Origin: Jaltomata sinuosa
Taxonomy: Eukaryota; Streptophyta; Magnoliopsida; Solanales; Solanaceae
Reading direction: 5' to 3'
Assembly (NCBI GenBank): GCA_003996215.1
Contig: QJPP01001557.1
Span: forward strand, 1 to 64,000
Length of the DNA stretch: 64,000 bases
Shown here: one piece after another, positions 32,635 to 41,917 of the stretch
How the letters are laid out: every line of letters starts with the position of its first letter
Position numbering within the stretch: position 1 is the first letter of the stretch
Program-made: the position numbers and the translations under genes
Notes under the pieces: model-generated
The model's database searches: none
What the model saw: the letters and a program-made list of their open reading frames with translations, nothing else
Told to the model about the DNA's origin: nothing

Positions 32635-32990
32635 TAATCGCTTTGCGCATTGCTCTGGCGTGCAAGGAAGTTCCCTGCTTCGAAAATGACGACATTCAGA
32701 ATGGCTGTAAATTGCCGTCACCGTCTCCAGCCAAAGCTAAATCCGTTATACTTGGGCAACGCAATTCAGAGCATTCCAACTTACGTATCAGCAGGGGACA
32801 TTTTGTCTCACGATCTGCATTGCAGTTCGAAGTGGACGGGCTAATAAATTTGACGGGAAGATATCAGCATTTCTGGGGAGAGAAGGAGGAGGAAGCGTGG
32901 ATTTGGAGGTAATTTGAACACCGGAAACATTGGAAGGTTTGGAGTCTGATCCAGAATTCATGCAGTTTGTTACTGCCTATTGAATTTTTT
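32635..32990 (+). pseudogene. BAHD acyltransferase pseudogene fragment
   Basis: Three frames together read as the C-terminal half of a plant BAHD (HXXXD) acyltransferase: ALACKARKFPAS, then RMAVNCRHRLQPKLNPLYLG (position of the conserved VDGRSRLxPPLPxGYFGN block), AGDILSHDL, then, after a frameshift, DGKISAFLGREGGGSVDLEV and, after a stop, LEGLESDPEFMQFV. The HXXXD and DFGWG motifs are not present in what remains. Members transfer acyl groups from CoA to alcohols or amines. It is isolated among transposons, so it is a gene relic or a captured fragment. Confidence 0.7.
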
Positions 32991-33350
32991 TAACTCTCAC
33001 TATTGGATGTAACATAGTAGCTGTTGGTCTTGTGATTTTACTCAATTTGTATTGGTTTGTGATTAATTTAATCAAGTTTAACCTTTGTTGAATTGCTAAA
33101 ACTTTTACTCCTTCAGTCCCTCCATAGCAATTTATGTTTGAAAAAATTATGGAAAAGAGTTTCTTCAACTCACAAAGGAACAAATAGTGCAGTTGAGTGG
33201 CTGGTTAATTTGGATGACGTGCAAGTGAGAATTTGTGGAAAGTCTATTATGAGAACTCAACCAGATGAAGGTCTTGATTTTGTTAGGTATTCGTAAATGC
33301 CAAATCCAATCGTATGTATGATGGTCATTGTCATCGATCAGTGAGCATTG
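32991..33350. other. Stretch without recognisable feature
   Basis: A 67-codon open frame (33093-33296, plus) resembles nothing I know. It could be a further relic of the preceding BAHD pseudogene, but no shared motif supports that. Confidence 0.4.
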
Positions 33351-33353
33351 AGG

Positions 33354-34260
33354 GTAGACACGTGATTTTTGACCCTTCCCGAATAGTAATTTATTTTTTA
33401 GTTTTAAATATTTATTTTGACTCTAGTCTTTATTTTAATTTTTAGTAGGTTTTATTTTAAAATGGTGAAAATATTTTTAAAATAATAGAGTCAAAATTTA
33501 GGATAGGTTTTGTTGTTTTACTTTTCAAATAATAAAAAAAAAAAAATATATATATATATTCTTTAAATTTAGATTTTACCAAATAAGCTAGTAATTTTAG
33601 TATCTTCTTAATGACATGTTTTAGCTATTTAACTTTTTTCATATTTTGTTAGTATAAAATAATTAGTTAGTATTTTTATTAGTATGTATGTATATATGTA
33701 TTTTAAAATTAAAATCAGAAAAAAAAGAATTTTCCTAAAACTAACCTAAACTACCCAATCCCCCTAACCCCTAATCCCCTCAACCCCACTTCACCCCATT
33801 TCCCCACTAATCTACAACGCTCACACGTCCCCACCCCAATTCCCAATCTGCACACACCTACACATATATTATATATAATAACACACATACAAAATATAGG
33901 GGGGATAGGCGATAGAGGAAAAAAAAAGAAAAGAGTAGAAACAGAAGGAGATGGAGACTAGAAGTAGGAGACACGGAGAGGAGAAAGAAAAAAAGAGAGT
34001 AAAAAATAGAGAGAAAAGCAGCGACACAACGACATACGCATACATACAGAAAATAGAGGCTACAGAGGAAAAAGATTAGCAAGAAAAACAAACAGAGTGA
34101 AGGAGATCAAATCAGAAAAAAACAACGAGTAATTTTGAAGTTTCGCGAATTGGAGTTGATAGGTCCATTCGAGTTTTCGGTGACGACGTTCTTGCTTCTA
34201 TATTCAGCTTAGTTCGTTAAACAGGTTCTTCTTCAGTTTCCTGATTTTATTTTTAGTAAT
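33354..34260 (+). repeat. LTR-like sequence, unclassified
   Basis: Begins GTAGACACGTGATTTTTGACC, a start I associate with plant LTRs, and passes through a C-rich block (33750-33850), a purine-rich block (33890-34110) and TTTCGGTGACGACGTTC near 34180. No primer-binding site or second copy is present in the window. Tentative solo-LTR or LTR fragment. Confidence 0.35.
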
Positions 34261-34495
34261 TTTATTGTGAGACGAAACATTAACAAAGTTATGTAAATAT
34301 TTTCATGTATTATTTTCTACTCTTTTTTTTTCATTCTATAGATTTTCATATTAGGCATTGATTATATGTGAATGATTTGTTTTTAGTTCTGTAAGCTTTC
34401 CTTAAATAAATGCAAATGGATGTGTTTCTTGATTATGAGTTAGTTGGCCTTAAAATACTTATTGAATTTGAATTCTTTGTTTACATATTTTAGAT

Positions 34496-34645
34496 ACTTA
34501 ATGCTACTGATCGATTGTGCAATATAATACATGTAGTCATTATATCATGGAGCACTTCTTTTCTCCAAAAACGTGATGGCCCGGCGACAATTGCAAAATG
34601 TGATTGCAAAACCCCGAATGCACGTTCAACATCTTTTTGATATTT
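34496..34645 (-). pseudogene. PIF/Harbinger transposase fragment (DDE)
   Basis: Minus strand reads KDVERAFGVLQSHFAIVAG, then PSRFWRKEVLHDIMTTCIIL and HN. This is the KDVERAFGVLQ block around the last part of the catalytic domain of plant Harbinger (DDE_Tnp_4) transposases, including the conserved Glu. Only about 50 codons remain; flanks are AT-rich and non-coding. Confidence 0.82.
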
Positions 34646-34988
34646 TATATCTTAAATAAAAATATTATTTATGAAAATTAAATTAAAAATAATATAAATT
34701 AATATAAATTTAAAATTATAATAAAAAATAATTACGAATATTAAAGACTTAATTAATGGTCTTATATAATTTAAAACATGTAAAATAAAAATATTGAGTA
34801 CTAATAATAATAATAAAATAATGAATAGTGAAATAGAAAGGATGAATAGAGAGCTACTATTCATCCTTTCTATTTATGGATAGGAGAGAGTAAAATAGAG
34901 AGTGGTTAGAGAAACGACTCTCTATTTTTACTCTCTATTTATAGAAATAGAGAGTAGAGAGTAATTTAGAGTGTGGTTGGAGATGACC
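34646..34988. mobile_element. Harbinger-type terminal region with inverted sub-repeats
   Basis: TAGAGAGTAATTTAGAGTGT and GGTTGGAGATGACC end at 34988 and are followed by TAA, the usual 3-bp Harbinger target. Reversed, the end reads GGTCATCTCCAACCACACTC, a typical plant Harbinger terminus. 34850-34965 contains inverted copies of CTCTCTATTT/AAATAGAGAG. Adjacent to the transposase relic, so both may be the right end of one decayed element. Confidence 0.65.
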
Positions 34989-35250
34989 TAAGAAGCCTAT
35001 ATATTGAATACATAACTTGTATAAGTGCCATATATATAGTCGGAACAGAGCCCCGTCATATCCGTACTGCAAATTATGCACAATCAGAACGGGAGTACCA
35101 GACATCTTCTAGCCCCAAATGGAGATGGAACTCACCAAGTATATAGTTGAACCAACAAGTAGCTAATGAAGAGGTCTGTCAACCTGTGCATCATATCCTG
35201 CATTTATGTGAATGTGGCGCCCCCAGGCCATAGGTATGTGAGTATATATA
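34989..35250. repeat. Ty3-type LTR fragment, copy 1 (left of the methylesterase gene)
   Basis: Similar over ~250 bp to 43735-43985 in the same orientation: shared phrases include AAGCCTAT, TATGCACAATCA, GGGAGTACCAGACATC, CTAGCCCCAAAT, AGAGATGGAACTCA and CAACCTGTGCATCA. About 80 percent alike by eye. The phrase order is that of the transcribed part of a Solanaceae Ty3 LTR. Confidence 0.75.
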
Positions 35251-35567
35251 AAACATGTACTCTTATATATACATACTTACTCCTACATAATCTGTCTCTA
35301 AATTAGTTGTGGAGTTTTCCAAGCATTAGGTTGCATTATTGAATTGTGATGGATGGTGACATGGGAGGATATTTTATGGTTGTTTAGTTGGAATTTTAGC
35401 ATATAACAAATGACATTTGCAGAGAAGACTTTGATTGTGGGGTTTGGGCGGCCGGGTGTTATTTTCTAATTAGGTCTCAAATGCTTTTGAAAGGGATAAA
35501 GTACCGGTCCCGCGAGAACTAATTTTGGTCTGTCGAGCAGTTGAAAGAAAGCGAGCTTGAATTACTA

Positions 35568-35978
35568 AGTAGCGTTTGGCCAATAAATTTTTTTACTTTT
35601 TTCCGAAAAATTATTTCACTTTTTTCAGAAATAGTGTTTGGCCATAAAACTTTTAGATACAACTTCGAAGTTGTATTTGGAAAAATGAAAACACCCAAAA
35701 GGGTGTTTTCACTTTTTTCTAACTCACTTTTTTCACTTTTTTCTAATTCACTTTTTTCACTTTTTAATTTTTTTTTTTGAAAAAAGCCTAAATTTTTTAT
35801 TTTCATAAAATAACCTCATTTAAATTATATTTCTTCTTTAAATCATATTTTATGTTTTTTTAAAATATATATTTAAGATCTAGATAATTATTACAAAAAT
35901 TATGGCCAAACACAACTCTAACTATGAAAATTCCAAAAAAGTGAAATAATTTTTGATTCTCATGGCCAAACGGCACCT
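35568..35978. mobile_element. MITE with TTTGGCCA inverted ends
   Basis: Left end AGTAGCGTTTGGCCAATAAA and right end CATGGCCAAACGGCACCTT are inverted complements with few mismatches (core CGTTTGGCCA). Internal GTGTTTGGCCATAAAAC and GGCCAAACACAACTC repeat the core inward. No coding; A/T-rich with a 22-bp tandem repeat of CACTTTTTTCTAA (35708-35765). Superfamily uncertain (hAT-like or Mutator-like). Confidence 0.65.
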
Positions 35979-36097
35979 TGTTTTATATGCGTTATGATGT
36001 TCTAAAATTTTGAACGGAATAATGAATTACCCATGTTTAAAGCAAAACATATATGTATTTAAATACATACATAAAATAAGCACGAAGAAATTATATA

Positions 36098-36345
36098 CTC
36101 CCTCCGTTTTAATTGGTTTGGCATATTTTGATTTTGCACAAAGTTTAAGAAAGTAAAGAAGATTTTTGAAACCTGTGGTCCTAAATTAAAGATATGTTAA
36201 ATGTATTAAAATATCCTTTAATCTTGTGGTCTTGAATATGTCATGTGGAAAGTTAGAATTAAAGAGTTTCTAAAAAAAGGAAAGAGACATTCTTTTTGAA
36301 ACGGACTAAAAAAAAAGTAGGTCAAACAAATTAAAATGGAGAGAG
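36098..36345. mobile_element. Stowaway-type MITE (248 bp)
   Basis: Left end CTCCCTCCGTTTTAATT and right end AATTAAAATGGAGAGAG are inverted complements; TA occurs on both sides (36096-36097 and 36346-36347). CTCCCTCCGT ends and TA targets define plant Stowaway (Tc1/mariner) MITEs. Confidence 0.92.
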
Positions 36346-36516
36346 TACCTAATACTGAATTTTCTTCATAATATATATTTTTATCTTATTCTTTTCTCCA
36401 TAAAGAGTATTTTTTTTCCATCTCTCTATAAAGAGTTGATTGTGCAGCTTTGGGCCACCACATACATTTGATACATCTATTATGCTTCCCCTCTTCTAGT
36501 AAAAACAAGGTGAAGA

Positions 36517-36804
36517 TCAATGATATTTTTTTGAAATCATGACAAGACATGAACAAAGCTCCTGAGGTTTGGAGAACATGACCATGTGGTCTGCATCGTG
36601 AATCACCTCGACCTCATCCGGAGGATTATTGTTAATCAACCACCTTTGGAATTTGTCGTCCTTGAGCACATTGTCCTTGTCACATACAACGTAAACACGA
36701 CGAACACAACCATATTTCTCATTGGAGAGTGCAGTGTTCGTCAATAGGACTGACTCGTCGAACAATGGCACAGGTCGCACCAAATAAGTTGCAAGAGTTA
36801 AGTC
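36517..36804 (-). CDS. Methylesterase exon 3 (95 codons plus stop)
   Basis: Acceptor TTCTACAG precedes GACTTAAC (DLTLATYLVRPVPLFDE). Contains catalytic Asp210 and His239 and ends ISKKYH then TGA at 36519-36517. An AATAAGATAAAA stretch about 125 bases downstream could serve polyadenylation. Confidence 0.88.
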   Translation of the reverse strand, partial: DLTLATYLVRPVPLFDESVLLTNTALSNEKYGCVRRVYVVCDKDNVLKDDKFQRWLINNNPPDEVEVIHDADHMVMFSKPQELCSCLVMISKKYH

Positions 36805-39800
36805 CTGTAGAATCCCATAGACAACGATAATTGAATTTTACTCCCAGTATCCAGAGGTGCGGATCTAAAATTTAAGCTTTATGAGTCCAATATTTAAGAT
36901 TTTTAGCATTGAATACATTATATATTTAACTTTTTGAGTTTATATATACTATTTTACAATTTATGTTAAGTAGTTCAGAATATAAAAGTCAAAATACTTA
37001 ATTCTGACCATGAATTGAAATATAAATTCTTTAAATATTTTAAAAAAATAGAATTTACAAATTTGTAAACTATACAAAAAGTCATACAAGTCAACATATC
37101 TAATTCAAAACATTATAAGAAGTTTGAGAAAATTATAATCAAAAGATAAATTGTTTGATCCCCAAATAATAACATTTTCACATGAATTTTTACGAATGAA
37201 GTATTTGTTGCAATTTTAATTGATTTTTATACACAAATTTATGTTCGCATAAAAAATACTGAGTTCAAATGAATCCAGTATCAGAGGGCACTAGGAACCT
37301 GTCCTATGCAGGTAGAGTGCAATTGGTGAACACAGTGCTGCTGAACATCCATTCACCAAGAAAGGTTCTAAAGAGCATTACTGCTACCTGCAGGAATTTC
37401 TTATGGACTGGACAAGTAGTTACTAATAAGAACCCTGTAATAGCCTGGGATCTGGTGTGCAGGACAAAGAAAGAAGGAGGGTTGGGGGTGAAAGACTGCT
37501 TGGTATGGAATGAAGCAGCTATTGCAAAATCCATTTGGAATGTGGCAAGTAAAGCTGACAACCTGTGGGTTAGGTGGGTGGATCATATTTACATGAAAGG
37601 GGCGGATTGGTGGCAATATCACCCACCTCAGGACAGCTGCTGGTACTGGAAGAAAGTGTGTGCAATGAAAGAGAAATTCAAGGCAGGTTATATACTGAAT
37701 GACTGGTTAACTCCTGGGGTATTTACTCAGTACATAGTGGTTATAAATGGAGGAAAAGGGACCTCACTGAATGGCCACGGTGGAGGGAAGTTTGGTATAA
37801 GACAAGCATCCCTAAGCAAAGCTTCATTTGTTGGTTGGTCCTGCACAAGAGGATACTGACTGGAATGAGATTGGCCAGACTAGGCATCAGTCAAGATACT
37901 ACGTGTGTGTTATGTGCCACTGCGCCAGAATCAATAGACCACCTGTTCTTTGAGTGCATCTTTTCTAAAGCTTGCTTGGATGAGGTTCTGGCATGGATGG
38001 GGCTGACACTGCAGAACAGAGAAGTATATGGCATATGGACACGAATGGCACGAAGAGCTGTGGGAAGAATGAGCAGAGGGGTGACATGGAAAATTATAGC
38101 TGCTCTTATATATCATATCTGGAGAGCCCGTAATGATGCATTGTGGAATAATAAAGTCCCAAGGCCACATATCATCAAACAGATAAAGGAAGAAAGCAAA
38201 TGTAGGAGTTTTAATCTAATGCATAGGAAGATTACTTGTAAAGATAGAATATGGATTGAGAATTTGTATAGATAGATAGGCTTATACAGGAGAGGAAAGT
38301 GCACAAAGGGGATGGCTTGGTGGTAGTTGTCTTTAACTTCTAGATAGGACCTTTGTAATGAGTTTTGTGTTTGCTGAGAAATAAACTGTTTGTTCGACCA
38401 AAAAAAATAATATAAATGATCGAAAAAAATCAATTTTTTGGCGCTGGAAATATAAATGACCCAAAATGTTAAACTTTCGGCTTAAGAAATTTACAGATTA
38501 TAGAAAAAATATTTCCACCAATTAAACATTTAGACTACTAATAAGCATTTAACTAATACAGAAAGAAGAAGAAAAACGATTACCTGACCGTAAGAATGTA
38601 ACCATTCGATAATTTGTATTTTTTGAACAATTCACATATAGTTCAGTCATTTTGTAATGTGACAAAATATTTTGCGACTTTATTGTTATGTAGTGACTGA
38701 AATTTAGTTTTCAATGTAATAAAAATATTTTCACACCTATACGTATGGTGGGTGAAATTAACACAAAAAATAAAGATATGAAAGTTAGGTAGAATGAGTT
38801 TGTAGTTGATATATAGTCACCTCAGGTGGGGACAGTTGATAAAAGTTGGCTGCTAATACTTTAGGGCCTAACAAGCTGGAGGTTGGGCCTTTCTCCTGTC
38901 CGTTGTGGTACACAAATTCAGTATCCATGCGTGATTCCACTTGTGAATTGTACTGGCAATTTGCAAACAAAAACAATGCCTACTATTTAGTATATCTTCG
39001 TGAACAAACTTTCAAAATCAAAAATTAAAACTTGTTAAAATTAAAATTTTATTGATAGGGCAACTAGAATCAAAAGTTCTAGACCACCCCGTCTAAGATT
39101 ATTTTTGTAAATCATCCTATACACATTGATGGTGCAAAAACCAATATTACTACTGTATAGAAGTGCGAGTAAGCACACACTTCTTCGTCGATGTGTATGC
39201 TTCTCACTATTCTTCTATCTAGTAAGGGTATTTCTGTCATTTTTGTGTATTTTCTTCATTTTAATTAGTTTATCTTATTTTCTTTTTAGTCGGTTATATA
39301 TTTAAAAATTACTTTAAAAACATTATAAATTACAATAATAAAATATTTAAAATTCTATCAGTGCCACATAAATTGAAACAGATGAAGTAACATATATTAT
39401 TTAAAAATAACGTAAAAAGTATTATAAATTAAAATAATTAAATTTTTTAAATATTTACAGAACATAAAAAACTTAGTCGACTTTCCGAATTCTATCAATG
39501 CCACATAAATTGAAGCAGAGAGAGTGACATATATTACTTGAAAAATATGTAGAAAGTAATATAAATTATAATAATTAATAATTAAAAATATCTAAAAATT
39601 ACATATAATAAATTTGGTTGAGTCTTCAAATTCTATCATTACAACATAAATTGGGACAAAGAGAGTAACATATATTGTCTGAAAATTATGTAAAACAAAA
39701 TAGTATAAATCACAATAATTAATAACTTAACGTTTAAAAATTATACAAAAAATTTAATTGGCTCTCTAAATTCCATTTGTACCACATATATTGGGACCAA

Positions 39801-41120
39801 AAAAGTAGCATATATGTGTGCTTCTCCCGTGCCTTCCACATGTGCACATAAGAATATTGTTGTATCTAGAGACTTCTACGTGTAGAGTAGTGCTAACGCG
39901 TGGATTTCCTTTTTGAATTTTATTGTGACATATTACTATAATAACTGATTTATTTTTAATTAGTTTGACTAATTTTTTTTTAAACTATTATATATTTAAA
40001 AATTACTTAAAAAGTTTATAAATCACAATAATTAATAATTTAAAATATTTAAAAATAAAATAAAAATTAATTGACTCTTTGAATTCTATCGTTGCCATGT
40101 ACATTGGGACAATGAGAGTAGTATATATTATTTGAAAATTACATAAAAAGTATTATAAATTACAATAATTATCTCTAAATATTTAAAGACATATAAAATA
40201 TGTGGCTGACTCTCGAAATTCTATTAGTGCCGCATAAATTGAAACAAAAGGAATAACATATATTATTTGAAAATCACGTGAATAAACAACTTAAATTTTT
40301 TAATAGACATATAAAAATTTGGTTGACTCTTGAAATATTATCAGTACCGCATAAATTGAGACGGTTAAATAAAAATTATTATAAATCACAATAATTAACA
40401 ATTTAAAATATTTTAAAAAATCATATAAATTTTTTTATTGGCTCTCAAAATTTTATCTGTATCACATAAATTAAGATAGAAAAAATAATATATATTGGAC
40501 CGGTGCTGACACTAACCCTCGTCTCTAGTTACACTAATATTTGCGTATTCAATATGTTGGGTACTTGATAACTTACGATATTTTTAAGGTTGTTAATCTA
40601 CTCTTTATGCACAGTTACCGATGACTGTTTATAAAAAATAGATTAGCATATGCCCTGAAAGATAAAGCAGATTATCTGTTGCAATAAGATGAATGCATTA
40701 ATAACATAATTTTATTACTACAAAAAAAAAAATTAAAAAAAAATGGGAGCAAACCTGTTGGCTAATGGCCACAATATTGAGGTCAGGACCAGGCATGAAA
40801 GCGGTGACAAATACGGCCACAGCAATCTTATGAGGGAACATTTCCATGGCAAGAGATATGTTGATGCCACCCATGCTATGTCCAACCAAAATAACCCTTT
40901 CTTGTTGTGGCAAAGAATTCATAAATTCTATCAATGGCTCGTTGTATTCAGCCATGGAATTGAGCTCTTCAACACGTTTTGGGTGAATTCCAGAGGCAGC
41001 CATGTCAAGAATACTAACTTTGTGGCCATCATTTCTTAGAATTGTCACCACTTTGTACCAACACCATGCACCATGGCAAGCACCATGAACTAGAACAAAG
41101 TGAGTTTTACCCTTTTCCAT
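36517..41120 (-). CDS. Methylesterase (SABP2/MES-type alpha/beta hydrolase), three exons, intact
   Basis: Exons 41120-40755, 38952-38821 and 36804-36517 join in frame to 261 codons plus TGA. Tobacco SABP2 is 260. Known family role: cytosolic hydrolysis of methyl esters of salicylate, indole-acetate or jasmonate, or of related alkaloid intermediates. Visible: VLVHGACHGAWCWYK at residues 9-23 (oxyanion loop), GHSMGG with Ser82, VCDKD with Asp210, and DADHM with His239, the full triad. Introns are GT-AG and at the family's positions; sizes are 1802 and 2016 bp. The start is the ATG at 41120; the frame stays open upstream but only to a GTG. Residue Arg130 stands where SABP2 has Trp131 in the lid, so substrate may differ. 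Flanks and introns are transposon-rich. Confidence 0.88.
37262..38407 (+). mobile_element. LINE 3' end in methylesterase intron 2
   Basis: Plus-strand C-terminus of a plant L1 ORF2: LSYAGRVQLVNTVL, FLWTG, KKEGGLGVKDCLVWNEAAIA (thumb and linker), then a zinc-binding reverse-transcriptase (zf-RVT) block CVLCATAPESIDHLFFEC and WKIIAALIYHIWRARND near the end. Two overlapping frames (37269-37859 and 37835-38275) need one frameshift; otherwise no stop. After the stop at about 38275 follow a 125-bp 3' UTR and a short A-tail at 38400. 5'-truncated. Its strand is opposite to the host gene; it lies entirely in the intron. Confidence 0.85.
38821..38952 (-). CDS. Methylesterase exon 2 (44 codons)
   Basis: Acceptor TTGCCAG precedes TACAATTC; donor is CCTGAG followed by GTGACT. 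It reads YNSQVESRMDTEF, LLGPKVLAAN and FYQLSPPE, matching the lid segment in SABP2 (YNERTPAENWLDTQF..FYQLCSPE-like). Phase 0 at both ends. Found by frame and splice sites. Confidence 0.85.
39340..40490. repeat. ~137-bp tandem array in methylesterase intron 1, about eight units
   Basis: The phrase AATTCTATCAGTGCCACATA AATTG-like starts at about 39354, 39489, 39632, 39769, 40083, 40220, 40335 and 40450. Spacing is 135-143 bp, shortened to 115 bp in two units and interrupted by a non-repeat stretch at 39830-39990. Each unit continues GxGAGTAACATATATTATTT, AAAATTACxTAAAAAGTATT, ATAAATxACAATAATTAATA and TTxGTTGACTCT. Units are about 75-85 percent alike by eye. Confidence 0.85.
40755..41120 (-). 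CDS. Methylesterase exon 1 (122 codons)
   Basis: Starts at ATG 41120 (MEKGKTHFVLVHGACHG) and ends AGCCAACAG before GTTTGC at 40754. Holds the beta-sheet core with the nucleophile Ser82. The splice falls between codons (phase 0). Confidence 0.88.
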
Positions 41121-41173
41121 TTTTGCCACTTTTTCTTGAATACTTGTTTAGTGAAAGAAAACGATTACTTAGC

Positions 41174-41180
41174 TATAAAT
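41174..41180 (-). promoter_or_regulatory. Probable TATA box of the methylesterase gene
   Basis: Minus strand ATTTATA(G), 54-60 bases before the ATG, would give a leader of roughly 25-30 bases. The sole good match in the first 150 bp upstream. Confidence 0.45.
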
Positions 41181-41486
41181 TGTTTAAAAGGAGTAGTTTC
41201 TCTTTTAAGCCCTTAATCATTCATAAATTTTGACTTTGGTCCTTCTGATACTCCAATATGCAGATTTAACCTTCAATTCACGCGTGTTGTTGGTGTCCTT
41301 ACATAGGAATTATGTTACATATTCATTATTTTTAGGACAATTTTACGCTCAAATATAGAGACTAGAGTGACTATACAAATTTAATAAAACACATAAATAA
41401 TTAAATAAGTAATATACCCTATTCGATTAAATTTTTTGTGACAACATTATTACTTGGACCACGTGTTTTTTAAATATTCTGTATTA

Positions 41487-41917
41487 CTCTCTCACGTTTC
41501 AATTTGTTAGACTTATTTTTCTTTTTAGAGTCGTTTGAATTGGCTTATTTTAAGTGTTTTTTAAGTTAAAATAACTTTTAAGCTGTTTATAGTGTTTGGG
41601 TAAGGCAAAAAAGTACTTCTGGACACTTAATTTTAAGCCAAAATAGCAAAAAAAAAAAGCTAAAAGATGAAATTTTCAACTTAAAAAAAACAGCTTAAAA
41701 TAAGCCTATCAAAACATGCTCTTAGTCTGTTAAAAAATGATTTTTTTCCTTTTTAGCAATTCTTTACTTTCAACTTTCCACACGACATATTTAAAATAAC
41801 AGATTAAAAGACATTTTGATACATTTGATATATTTTTAATTTAAAATCATAAGATTCAAAAGTCTTCATTATTTTCTTAAACGTCATATCAAGTCAATCA
41901 ATTTAAAATGGAGGGAG
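41487..41917. mobile_element. Stowaway-type MITE interrupted by another MITE
   Basis: Left end CTCTCTCACGTTTCAATTTG and right end CAATTTAAAATGGAGGGAG are inverted, and TA occurs on each side (41485-41486 and 41918-41919). The interior ACTTATTTTTC...CTTTTT is split by the element at 41528-41721. It lies 370-800 bp upstream of the methylesterase ATG. Confidence 0.82.
41528..41721. mobile_element. Harbinger-type MITE (194 bp) nested in the Stowaway
   Basis: Left end GAGTCGTTTGAATTGGCTTA and reversed right end GAGCATGTTTTGATAGGCTTA agree with few mismatches; TTA flanks both sides (41525-41527 and 41722-41724), the Harbinger target. Interior holds TTTTAAGTxAAAATAAC and GCTAAAAGATGAAA. Confidence 0.85.

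Noticed and set aside
33858..34864. Minus-strand hydrophobic frames resembling membrane proteins
   Set aside because: They read purine-rich or AT-rich DNA in reverse, giving Leu/Phe/Ser/Ile-rich peptides; no family match.
38785..38976. 63-codon frame as a separate small gene
   Set aside because: Its centre is methylesterase exon 2; its ends are intron sequence.
41121..41129. Start of the methylesterase three codons upstream
   Set aside because: The codon there is GTG; the first ATG in frame is at 41120 and gives the family's usual length.
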